Source of the DNA: Candidatus Sulfotelmatobacter sp.
GTDB lineage: Bacteria; Acidobacteriota; Terriglobia; Terriglobales; Acidobacteriaceae
Reading direction: 5' to 3'
Assembly: GCA_030049565.1 (NCBI GenBank)
Contig: JASIKQ010000125.1
Coordinates: 1 to 6,281, forward strand
Length of the DNA: 6,281 nucleotides
Position 1 is the stretch's first letter. Each line of letters starts with the position of its first letter. The notes below the pieces were generated by a model. The model searched no databases, was not told where the DNA came from, and worked only from the letters and a program-made list of their open reading frames with translations. Below are positions 1-5,256 of this stretch, piece after piece. A program made the position numbers and the translations under genes.

Positions 1-17
1 CTGGCCTACTCCCTTCT

Positions 18-294
18 CTACGGCAAGGGCATGGTCAGCGTCTGTCCCGCGGTCATCGAAATGTACGAGATGTATTGTCCCCCGTAAACTTCGGCACCTG
101 CGCTGTTCAACCCGGTGATAGGAATAATAGCGGTGGGAACTGATGCCGACTGCGGCATGGTAACGCTGATCATCGCGTTGGGCCCCCCCCGCGCCGATGA
201 TGCTCGCGGTCACTCTTGTCGAAGCCACTCCCGATGCAGACTTGGTGGCGGTAGGGCGTTTCAAGTGGATGGGGCCGACGTGGACGCTCAGTGA
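18..294 (-). pseudogene. C-terminal remnant of an unrecognised protein, frame broken at a C8 run
   Basis: Reading the minus strand, an open frame ends at a TAG (plus positions 18-20) with the C-terminus ...YISMTAGQTLTMPLP. It is preceded by a Ser/Thr/Ala/Gly-rich stretch with alternating hydrophobic residues, such as TAIIPITGLNSAGAEVYGGQ. Traced back, this frame meets a run of eight C at 183-190 (eight G on the coding strand). With seven G the frame would run on without a stop as ...VTASIIGAGG-PNAMISVTMPQ... up to a TAG at plus 295-297. I therefore read it as the tail of a gene broken by a one-base homopolymer expansion and by at least one further lesion upstream. The composition suggests a secreted or surface beta-rich protein, but I do not recognise the family. 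The opposite strand is also open at the very edge (stop at 85-87), so the assignment is tentative. Confidence 0.35.
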
Positions 295-577
295 CTATTG
301 CCGCGCGGAGACTGCAAGTCACTATCGTTGGGCGCGCAAGTGGATTCGGCGCTGGAAGCGCACACAAGATCAGTCTGAACATCAGACAGGCCACTGATTG
401 CCTTAACAGTACATCTCCACTGTGCGTTATTCTGGGCTTTTCGGGCTGCCATATGACGCCAATTGGCGTGATGCTAAATAGCGTAACGATGCGTCCAGAC
501 CGGAGGTCGAAGTGCAGGCGTGTGACCTTTACAGCCCGCGGTCTCGGGCGTTCCGATGGCGCGTTCCGAACTGCACA
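295..577. other. Spacer without a convincing gene
   Basis: This stretch separates the left remnant from the end of the acetyltransferase pseudogene. A 54-codon minus-strand frame (ATG at 450-452, TGA at 288-290, reading MAARKAQNNAQW...) is open here. It has no ribosome site, and I find no family resemblance, so I do not call it. The only notable element is a perfect palindrome at 456-469, listed separately. Plus-strand frames in this stretch look random. Confidence 0.5.
456..469. repeat. Perfect 14-bp palindrome
   Basis: ACGCCAATTGGCGT reads the same on both strands. After one mismatched base on each side (G at 455 and G at 470), two further pairs match (453-454 with 471-472), making an imperfect 20-bp dyad. 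It lies in a spacer about 110 bp from the end of the acetyltransferase pseudogene. It has the size and symmetry of an operator for a dimeric regulator, but no promoter or intact neighbouring gene supports that role. Confidence 0.4.
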
Positions 578-1400
578 TTAGTCAAAGCGATAGCGGAGAG
601 CTTCTGCTACCGCCCGATACCCGATTCGCCGATAGATAGAATTCGATGTGGGATTACCCAAATCGGTGTAAAGGATGCAGCGATATCCAAGGTCACCCAG
701 CTGCTTCGAAAGCGCATGAACGCATGCCGCCGCGTAACCATGCCTCCGCTTTTCGGCCGGCGTGTAGACGCCAGCGAGGCGCACCACGCCATGAACCGAC
801 TCTCGGCTGACTGCCATAGAGACCGCTTCTCCGCTTAGATCCCACAGCCACAGTTGTCCGGCTGCCAGCCCTCTATCCACGCGAAGTTCGGTATCGTCGG
901 CAGACTCACCAATTTCATGCTGGAAGGCGCGACTCCAGAGAATCATTAAGCTGCGCTCTGTCGGACCTGCCCGCCGTAACCTGCCTTCGAGAGACTTCTC
1001 CGAGTTCTAAGAGTTCGTAAAGCCGATTCCCTTGGAAAGGCGTGGCTGCCGATTTGGAGCGCTCACTCCATTGTCCGGCGAACGTGGCTGCCGTTGCAGC
1101 CTCGCTGTTGATTCCCGGCAGGGCCACACCCGCATCCGCAATCGCATCAGCCATTGCCATCGCCACCGTCGGTTCCATGGGCGTCAGCGTCGCCGGAAAT
1201 GTCAGCGGTGACTGTACTACGACGCCAACAGCGTCGTCCCGTTGAATTGCCATCCAATAGCGACCCGGATCGCCATGCGCAACGCGTGCGTGGAGGATCG
1301 AAAGAATCAAATTGTGGAGAACTGGTCGAGAGGAAAGGAAAACTCCAGCTCTGCTCAAGACAAAAGCAGGGTCTTCACTAAATTGCACCTTGAGTTCCAT
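578..1400 (-). pseudogene. GNAT-family N-acetyltransferase, frameshifted
   Basis: Two minus-strand frames together make one acetyltransferase of about 270 residues. The upstream piece starts at ATG 1398-1400. It carries the N-terminal domain typical of this GNAT subgroup (GRYWMAIQRDDAVGVVVQSP, then LPGINSEAATAATFAGQW...) up to ...YELLELGE. The downstream piece carries the acetyl-CoA-binding GNAT domain: LWSRAFQHEIGE, LAAGQLWLWD, the VYTPAEKRRHGYA motif (pyrophosphate-loop region) and the C-terminus LYTDLGNPTSNSIYRRIGYR...LRYRFD. The second frame reads back through ...LEGRLRRAGPTERSLMIL, so the break lies at about 985-1010. The frames differ by one extra base, or two missing bases, relative to an intact gene. 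The true frame ends at TAA 578-580; the upstream piece alone would stop at 915-917 with unrelated residues. No homopolymer lies at the junction. The cause could be real decay or a sequencing error; the acetylated substrate cannot be told. Confidence 0.85.
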
Positions 1401-1652
1401 TCAGGAGATCTTACCCGACTGGAGTACACCGTTTGAATGGGTTTAACTCTGCACGGCGCGCAGTTCGGAACGTATCACGAACTAACCTGAAGTAATCTGC
1501 CAGACTCCAGTATCTGGTTGGCCGACGATCTAAGTGTTGTCGAACCTCAACAGTCCAGGGCGCCTCAGATGCCGGCGTACCAGGCATAGCCGGCTTCTCG
1601 AGCCGCAGAGCCGGGGCTAGCCTGGGCACGTGTGGCAGGATCGCGCCGAACT
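1401..1652. other. Intergenic stretch, no convincing gene
   Basis: A minus-strand frame from a GTG at 1627-1629 to 1411 would give 72 residues containing WSLADYFRLVRDTFRT, which looks faintly protein-like. It has no ribosome site and no family I recognise. It could be another degraded fragment, in keeping with the broken gene next to it. The stretch also holds the hairpin at 1587-1619. Confidence 0.4.
1587..1619 (-). terminator. Possible hairpin terminator after the 284-residue gene
   Basis: The left arm TAGCCGGCT (1587-1595) pairs with the right arm AGCCGGGGCTA (1609-1619), leaving a 2-base bulge and a 13-base loop. It begins about 33 bases past the stop of the minus-strand gene ending at 1653. 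No T-run follows it in the minus direction, so it is not a canonical intrinsic terminator. It could instead stabilise the mRNA 3' end. Confidence 0.25.
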
Positions 1653-2507
1653 TTATAGGCCCACCTCCCTTAAGTGAAGGAACCAGTCCACCGCCCGGCG
1701 CAGTTCCCGATTCGCCGCGGCGAGAAATCTGGGGTTGAAATCGGATCTTTGCCGGTTCCTGCTTTCCGCGTCAGACAGGTTCAGGTCCATCATTTTGAGT
1801 AATTCGGCCAAGAAATTCCGGCGCTCATCGATCAGCTTCAAGACCATTTGTGAGGACTGCTGCGGATCCAGAACCTTGTCCGGCGGCTGATTGCCTGGAG
1901 GATACAAGTCTCCCCCAAAGTTTTCACGATGCTTTACCAGCATGTCCGCCATGAGCACAGCATCTTTGCTCAAGGGCGTCCACTGGGTGAGAGTGTCCAC
2001 AAAATCCGACCCAAACGCGCGACTCAGGAAATTTTTCGTTTCGTCGGGAAGGCGCCCCAGAACGTTGAATTCTGCGCTTGCCCGCTCGAGGCTCTTAATA
2101 CCGGCACGAAGGTCGAGCCGACTGCAGCCGTACCAGCGCACAAGGTGCGGATCGACTTGTGCGTCAGCAGCTTCGGTCCGGTCCTGGCTGCAGGCTTGAA
2201 ACGCAATTGCAAAAAGGGGCGACTCAAGGCGAATAGCGGATTTTGGCCGCCAGGCGCAGGTAACGACGTTGTCGAATGCCAGCCATTGCATTGGCGTGGC
2301 CGGTTTAAGCTGAGCTTCCAGCTGTCGACGAAGTGCCTCGAGTTCCGGTGCGTCTGCTTCGGAAACCAGCAGTTCCCGGCTGTAGAATCCGTGCTTCAGC
2401 GCGTTGCGTCGCGAATGGCTCTTCCCACGCGGCGTTCTCGGGCCAGTGCCCTTCGGTGGATTTTGCAGATTTGCTTCAGCGTCTGAACGTGTCTTTTCGG
2501 TAGTCAT
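1653..2507 (-). CDS. Conserved-looking hypothetical protein with GPRTPRGK...NALKHG N-terminus (284 aa)
   Basis: This is a complete gene, from ATG at plus 2505-2507 to TAA at 1653-1655. The start is fixed by the perfect Shine-Dalgarno TAAGGAGA seven bases upstream. The N-terminus is basic and low in complexity, with TGPRTPRGKS at residues 21-30 and RRNALKHGFYS at 33-43. I have seen this 'GP.TP.GK...NALKHG' opening in families of hypothetical proteins in Acidobacteria and Planctomycetes, but I know of no function. The rest is predicted mostly helical and charged, with a long region around 60-160 and a C-terminal helix ending RRAVDWFLHLREVGL. There is no signal peptide or membrane segment. The NA.KHG-like motif is also met at the N-terminus of some phage small-terminase-like proteins, which hints at DNA binding but proves nothing. 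The gene appears monocistronic and is separated from the regulator gene by a gene-poor spacer. Confidence 0.85.
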   Translation of the reverse strand: MTTEKTRSDAEANLQNPPKGTGPRTPRGKSHSRRNALKHGFYSRELLVSEADAPELEALRRQLEAQLKPATPMQWLAFDNVVTCAWRPKSAIRLESPLFAIAFQACSQDRTEAADAQVDPHLVRWYGCSRLDLRAGIKSLERASAEFNVLGRLPDETKNFLSRAFGSDFVDTLTQWTPLSKDAVLMADMLVKHRENFGGDLYPPGNQPPDKVLDPQQSSQMVLKLIDERRNFLAELLKMMDLNLSDAESRNRQRSDFNPRFLAAANRELRRAVDWFLHLREVGL

Positions 2508-2881
2508 CGGAATGTCTCCTTAGGTTTATATCTCCGGCAGTGCAGTTTGGACGTGAGAACACGCCCGGGCCTGCTCGGGGTCCGACGCTCCAACCAAATC
2601 AGAAGGGATTTACAGCCGATCTACAATTTTCTAGCCAAGTCCAAGGGCGAGAGTAACAAAGGTCGTATCTCAGGGTTCTCGGAGCTTCTGAAGTAGAAAG
2701 TAAACGCGGGTAGGCGAACCAGGCAAGTGCCGAAGGTGCATGCAGAACTTTTTGCGCATCCAATTTAGCAGAACGAACTAAAGATGCGATTTCTGAGGTC
2801 ATTCTAGCCGCGAGGGCAGATCTCCCGCGGACAGCACTTCGCGACCAGCTGAGCAATTTAGCAGGTACGCGCCTGATTCGG
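2508..2881. other. Gene-poor spacer between the hypothetical and regulator genes
   Basis: No gene is convincing here. A minus-strand frame runs from inside the regulator gene down to 2599, but its sequence is rich in Arg, Ser and Leu without family character. It has no ribosome site, and I treat it as chance. A hairpin can form on either strand: CCGCG(A)GG at 2808-2815 pairs with CCCGCGG at 2824-2830, with one bulged A. It lies about 50 bases past the regulator stop and could end that transcript, but no T-run follows. The promoter of the 284-residue gene must lie in the right part of its upstream stretch; I see no clear -35/-10 pair. Confidence 0.45.
2515..2522 (-). promoter_or_regulatory. 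Strong ribosome binding site of the 284-residue gene
   Basis: TAAGGAGA on the minus strand lies 7 bases before the ATG at 2505-2507. It is an almost complete anti-16S match, and it decides the start and strand of this gene against the long antisense frame at 1929-2486. Confidence 0.8.
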
Positions 2882-3079
2882 CTATTTCGCCCTGCTCTTC
2901 TGTTTGGCAACCAAACGCTGCATGAATTTCGGCCCATCCTTTTTATAGACTTCAAGACCTTCGTAGAGCAGCATCTCGCAAACCTGAGATACCGTCCGCT
3001 GTTCTTCAGCGGCAAGTTTTTGCAGCTCCCGCTTTAGATCTGGGTTTACGCGGAAGACCATGAAATCCGTCTTGGCCAC
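2882..3079 (-). CDS. Small ribbon-helix-helix DNA-binding protein (Arc/CopG-like)
   Basis: The 65-residue protein from GTG at plus 3077-3079 begins MAKTDFMVFRVNPDLKRELQ. FMVFRVNP (6-13) fits the single beta-strand that pairs across the dimer and reads the DNA major groove. DLKRELQKLAAEEQ and TVSQVCEMLLYEGLEVYKK fit the two helices of the ribbon-helix-helix fold, with the RTVSQV turn between them. The basic tail (KFMQRLVAKQKSRAK) may add DNA contacts. A TTG at 3113-3115 would add 12 residues (MLTSPVGSYIAY). I prefer the GTG because the fold starts right after it, although no clear ribosome site precedes either. The gene is divergent from the recombination operon, and the symmetric operator between them makes this protein the natural candidate repressor. 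An antitoxin role is less likely because no toxin gene follows. Confidence 0.75.
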   Translation of the reverse strand: MAKTDFMVFRVNPDLKRELQKLAAEEQRTVSQVCEMLLYEGLEVYKKDGPKFMQRLVAKQKSRAK

Positions 3080-3085
3080 GTATGC

Positions 3086-3112
3086 AATATAGCTGCCTAC
3101 TGGCGAAGTCAA
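3086..3112 (-). promoter_or_regulatory. Candidate promoter of the ribbon-helix-helix gene
   Basis: On the minus strand, TTGACT (3107-3112) and TATATT (3086-3091) are separated by 15 bases, short of the usual 17. The -10 box ends only six bases before the GTG at 3077-3079, so a transcript would begin at or very near the start codon (leaderless). The weak spacing keeps this tentative. Confidence 0.35.
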
Positions 3113-3126
3113 CAACAGAAAATCTC

Positions 3127-3155
3127 TTGCGCTTTAACGTGATACATGGTATTAC
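3127..3155 (+). promoter_or_regulatory. Candidate sigma70-type promoter of the recombination operon
   Basis: TTGCGC (3127-3132) and TATTAC (3150-3155) are separated by exactly 17 bases. Transcription would begin near 3162, giving a leader of about 35 bases before the ATG at 3197. The -10 box lies inside the four-half-site operator, so a bound regulator would block RNA polymerase. Confidence 0.45.
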
Positions 3156-3178
3156 ATTAATGCAACACAATGTATCAC
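3139..3178. promoter_or_regulatory. Symmetric four-half-site operator
   Basis: Four 9-base half-sites are present: GTGATACAT (3139-3147, plus), GTATTACAT (3149-3157, plus), GTGTTGCAT (3160-3168, minus) and GTGATACAT (3170-3178, minus). Neighbouring half-sites start 10 bases apart, so each pair lies on one face of the helix. The outer arms are perfect inverted copies. The central CATTAATG (3155-3162) is itself a palindrome on exactly the same axis (3158.5). This arrangement suits a ribbon-helix-helix protein binding cooperatively as a dimer of dimers. It overlaps the likely promoter of the plus-strand operon and lies upstream of the divergent regulator gene. Confidence 0.75.
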
Positions 3179-3182
3179 ATTC

Positions 3183-3188
3183 GGGAGG
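3183..3188 (+). promoter_or_regulatory. Ribosome binding site deciding the start of the Rad52-like gene
   Basis: GGGAGG lies 8 bases before ATG 3197-3199. It favours that start over the in-frame ATG at 3170, which sits inside the operator and has no ribosome site. Confidence 0.75.
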
Positions 3189-3196
3189 GCAGTGCG

Positions 3197-4000
3197 ATGG
3201 GCTCCGAAAAAAGAACGACTATTCGGATTGTGCAACGACTTCATTACGCCAAGACGCTTCTTAAAGAAAATGTCAGATGGGCAAGGCGAACTCTCGGCAG
3301 AACGCCGGCGTCGGGCGCGACAGATCGGCTGGAAGGCCTAACCCTTGACTTTGGTTTTTCTGCCAAGAGGGGTGATCTTCAGTTTCTCGATGGAAACTGG
3401 TACATCACGCACACGGGTCTTGTCCGTCTGGCGCGGCGCAAGAAATGCCATGGAATCCACGTTGAAGCTGTCGAAGCGCTCTGCGATTCCGCGGCGAACC
3501 GTTTCGTCCTCAAAGCAACGGTCTACCCTTCGAAGAGTTCCTCCGGCTTCGCCGGTTACGGCGATGCCGACCCATCCAACGTTTCCCCCTTAGTTCGCGG
3601 CGCCGAGATGCGCATGGCCGAGACGCGTGCCGTCAATCGCGCTCTGCGCAAAGCCTACGGCATCGGTATCTGCTCGGTCGAAGAGATCGGATCCGTCGCC
3701 GAACCGCCCCAGCCATCTCAAGAGGCGAAGAAGTTGCCTCCACAGCCTACCAACGGAAACGGCAGCGGCCGTACCGTCCGCGATCGCCTCTGCCAACTCA
3801 TCCGCCAGCATCAACTTGATCCCAATTTGGTCAAGGCTTATGCCACCGAATTCTCCGGTGTGAAGACCTTGCGTGAGGCAACTCGGGATCAGATCGAAAC
3901 CTTCGTCGCTCACCTCGCCGACTGGGCCGTAAAAGATCGCAACGCCCTGCTGTGCCAGCTCAACAGCTACGCCCGTTCGAACCAGGAGGTAGTCGCATGA
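3197..4000 (+). CDS. Rad52-like putative single-strand annealing protein (267 aa)
   Basis: The N-terminal two-thirds resembles Rad52/DdrA-type annealing proteins. WYITHTGLVRLARRKKC at 68-84 matches the 'Y.TH.GL.R.A...' strand-helix. A beta stretch, FVLKATVYPS, at 103-112 precedes GFAGYGDADPSNV (117-129) and the helix EMRMAETRAVNRALRKAYGIG (137-157). That helix has the conserved 'AETRA..RALR...G' signature of this group. A Pro/Gln/Asn-rich linker (168-190) leads to a small helical C-terminal domain (192-260) containing VKTLREATRDQIETFVAHL, a module often appended to phage recombination proteins. Such proteins bind single-stranded DNA as rings and anneal complementary strands. As first gene of the operon, its end overlaps the next start by ATGA. 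The family call rests on motifs only, and another nucleic-acid-binding fold is possible. Confidence 0.6.
   Translation: MGSEKRTTIRIVQRLHYAKTLLKENVRWARRTLGRTPASGATDRLEGLTLDFGFSAKRGDLQFLDGNWYITHTGLVRLARRKKCHGIHVEAVEALCDSAANRFVLKATVYPSKSSSGFAGYGDADPSNVSPLVRGAEMRMAETRAVNRALRKAYGIGICSVEEIGSVAEPPQPSQEAKKLPPQPTNGNGSGRTVRDRLCQLIRQHQLDPNLVKAYATEFSGVKTLREATRDQIETFVAHLADWAVKDRNALLCQLNSYARSNQEVVA
3984..3989 (+). promoter_or_regulatory. Ribosome binding site of the second operon gene
   Basis: AGGAGG lies inside the end of the Rad52-like gene, 7 bases before ATG 3997-3999. It selects this start over the ATG 45 bases upstream. Confidence 0.75.
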
Positions 4001-4446
4001 AACGCCAAGTCCCCGGTCTTGCCGATATCGCTCGTGATGCGCGGCCTGAGATTCCCGACGGAGTCTTCCTCGTCCGCGTCGACGGTGCGCAGTTCCGCTG
4101 GCACGCGCAGAAACCTTTTTATGTTCTCCGGCTCTCCATCCTCGAACCCAACCAGTTTGCCGGCTATCCCATCGTCGGCCGCCTCTACTGTACCCAGAAA
4201 GCGATCTGGAAGCTGGGCTGGTTCCTGCGCGATTTTCTCTATGACCCGGAACTTCTGGCCCACGAACAGGTCGATGAGAAAGCCCTGCCCGGACTGCGCG
4301 GTGTCGTCAAGATCAGCCACGCCATGGTCCATGGGATCTCGCTGATCAACCTCGACGGCTTCGCCCCGGCTAGCCAGTGGGAAGAATTGTCCGCCGCGCC
4401 AAGCTCGAATATCCCTCCCTCTCGATCCGCGGAGGCCCGCAGATGA
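3997..4446 (+). CDS. Small hypothetical protein, possible single-strand-binding partner (149 aa)
   Basis: The start at 3997 is set by AGGAGG and by the ATGA overlap with the preceding stop. The sequence looks like a compact beta-rich domain. DGVFLVRVDGAQFRW (21-35) is followed by KPFYVLRLSILEPNQFAG (39-56), then YPIVGRLYCT (58-67), a helix WKLGWFLRDFLYD (71-83), and strands GLRGVVKISH (99-108) and GISLINLDGFAP (113-124). Strand-strand-strand-helix-strand with aromatic residues is compatible with an OB-fold. The layout recalls phage DUF669-type proteins that sit beside recombination genes, with 'G.p.v..l.l..G.f.G..i' features. The last 20 residues are disordered and polar. Position between an annealing protein and an exonuclease fits an SSB-like role, but no decisive motif is present. 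The gene ends in a second ATGA overlap. Confidence 0.5.
   Translation: MKRQVPGLADIARDARPEIPDGVFLVRVDGAQFRWHAQKPFYVLRLSILEPNQFAGYPIVGRLYCTQKAIWKLGWFLRDFLYDPELLAHEQVDEKALPGLRGVVKISHAMVHGISLINLDGFAPASQWEELSAAPSSNIPPSRSAEARR
4431..4435 (+). promoter_or_regulatory. Ribosome binding site of the nuclease gene
   Basis: GGAGG lies within the preceding reading frame, 7 bases before ATG 4443-4445. It fixes the nuclease start, which overlaps the previous stop as ATGA. Confidence 0.75.
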
Positions 4447-5246
4447 TCTACTCTTACACCCAGATCAGCCAGTACCTGACGTGCCCTCGGCGCTATCGTT
4501 ATCGCTACCTCGAAGGCTGGAAGGAAAAGGATACGCGGGCTGCCATGCTGTTCGGGCGCGCTTTCGAACGGGCACTGTCGGCGTATTTTCTTCGCGAAGA
4601 TCCGGCCGCTGCCCTGTTCCGGGAATGGTCGGCGTGCCAGAACGAGGAACTGCACTTTGCAAAGAATGACACCTGGGACCGCATGCTCCAACAAGGGATC
4701 ATGCTGCTGGATCGCTTCTGCCAGGACGACCGCGTTCACATCCGTCAGCCCCGCCGCAACCTGCAAGTCAAGGTTCTAAAGCCGATCTCCGGCACCAACG
4801 ACTTTGTAGCCTACATCGATGCTATTGGTCTGCTGGACGGCACCCGCTGCTTACTGGAGTGGAAGACCACCTCCAGCCGCTATCCGGACGAACCCGACGG
4901 TCTGCTGGCGCTCGATCCGCAGCTGGTCTGCTACTCCTGGATGACGGGTATTGCCGACGTAGCTCAGGTTGTCTTCGTGCGCAAACGACTGGTCGAGGTT
5001 CAGTATCTGCGCACTACCATCACCGACGAGCAACGCCAGGAATTCGGTCAGCTGGTCGAAGACACCGTCCGCCGCATTGAATCTGCCCAGTTCCTGCCTC
5101 ACAGCGGCATTCGCTTCCCGCAGAACCCGTGCAGCAGCTGTCCTTATGTAGGGTTTTGTCTAGGGCGGCAGGACATGGCTGAAGCCGCTCTGGTGCGGCG
5201 GCCAGGAGCGGAAGACCTTGATTGGCTTGACGAGCTTAATTACTAA
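4443..5246 (+). CDS. PD-(D/E)XK exonuclease, RecB/AddB/Cas4-like, with iron-sulfur site (267 aa)
   Basis: The protein opens with SYTQISQYLTCPRRYRYRYL (4-23), the classical start of RecB/AddB-type nucleases. Catalytic-core candidates are Asp126 in DFVAYIDAIG, Glu139 and Lys141 in LLEWKTTSS (the ExK pair), and Gln160/Tyr164 in DPQLVCYSW (QxxxY motif). Cys14 plus Cys230, Cys233 and Cys239 (NPCSSCPYVGFC) match the one-plus-three cysteine pattern that holds a 4Fe-4S cluster in AddB and Cas4. The region GRAFERAL (38-45) corresponds to the usual 'G..xH..L' helix but lacks the histidine. The length suits a stand-alone exonuclease without helicase. With the annealing protein upstream it would supply resected single strands for recombination. 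No cas1 or cas2 gene is present, so a CRISPR role is not supported. Confidence 0.9.
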   Translation: MIYSYTQISQYLTCPRRYRYRYLEGWKEKDTRAAMLFGRAFERALSAYFLREDPAAALFREWSACQNEELHFAKNDTWDRMLQQGIMLLDRFCQDDRVHIRQPRRNLQVKVLKPISGTNDFVAYIDAIGLLDGTRCLLEWKTTSSRYPDEPDGLLALDPQLVCYSWMTGIADVAQVVFVRKRLVEVQYLRTTITDEQRQEFGQLVEDTVRRIESAQFLPHSGIRFPQNPCSSCPYVGFCLGRQDMAEAALVRRPGAEDLDWLDELNY

Positions 5247-5256
5247 GAACCCGCCC

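Noticed and set aside
1..87. Plus-strand frame ending at TAA 85-87 (LAYSLLYGKG...)
   Set aside because: It is short, cut by the window edge, and overlapped by a minus-strand frame that continues further with more protein-like composition.
512..838. Plus-strand frame starting at GTG 512 with GGAGG eight bases upstream
   Set aside because: Most of it is antisense to the clearly recognisable acetyltransferase C-terminal domain, and its residues look random.
1929..2486. Long plus-strand open frame of 185 codons
   Set aside because: It lies entirely antisense to the 284-residue gene, which has a perfect Shine-Dalgarno and a recognisable N-terminal motif. The plus frame has no ribosome site or family character.
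2560..2625. Possible tRNA 3' end or attachment site around CCAACCAAATCAGAAGGG
   Set aside because: The stretch ends in CCA-like bases, but no T-arm, anticodon arm or pairing acceptor strand can be found, and no integrase lies nearby.
2599..3015. Minus-strand frame of 138 codons
   Set aside because: Its first half is the regulator gene read in the wrong frame; the rest is Arg/Ser-rich without motif or ribosome site.
3170..3196. Earlier in-frame ATG for the Rad52-like gene
   Set aside because: It sits inside the operator, has no ribosome site and is very near the predicted transcript start, while ATG 3197 has GGGAGG at ideal spacing.
4443..5246. Cas4 of a CRISPR-Cas locus
   Set aside because: The cysteine pattern and nuclease motifs are shared by AddB and RecB-type exonucleases. 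No cas1, cas2 or repeat array is present in the window.
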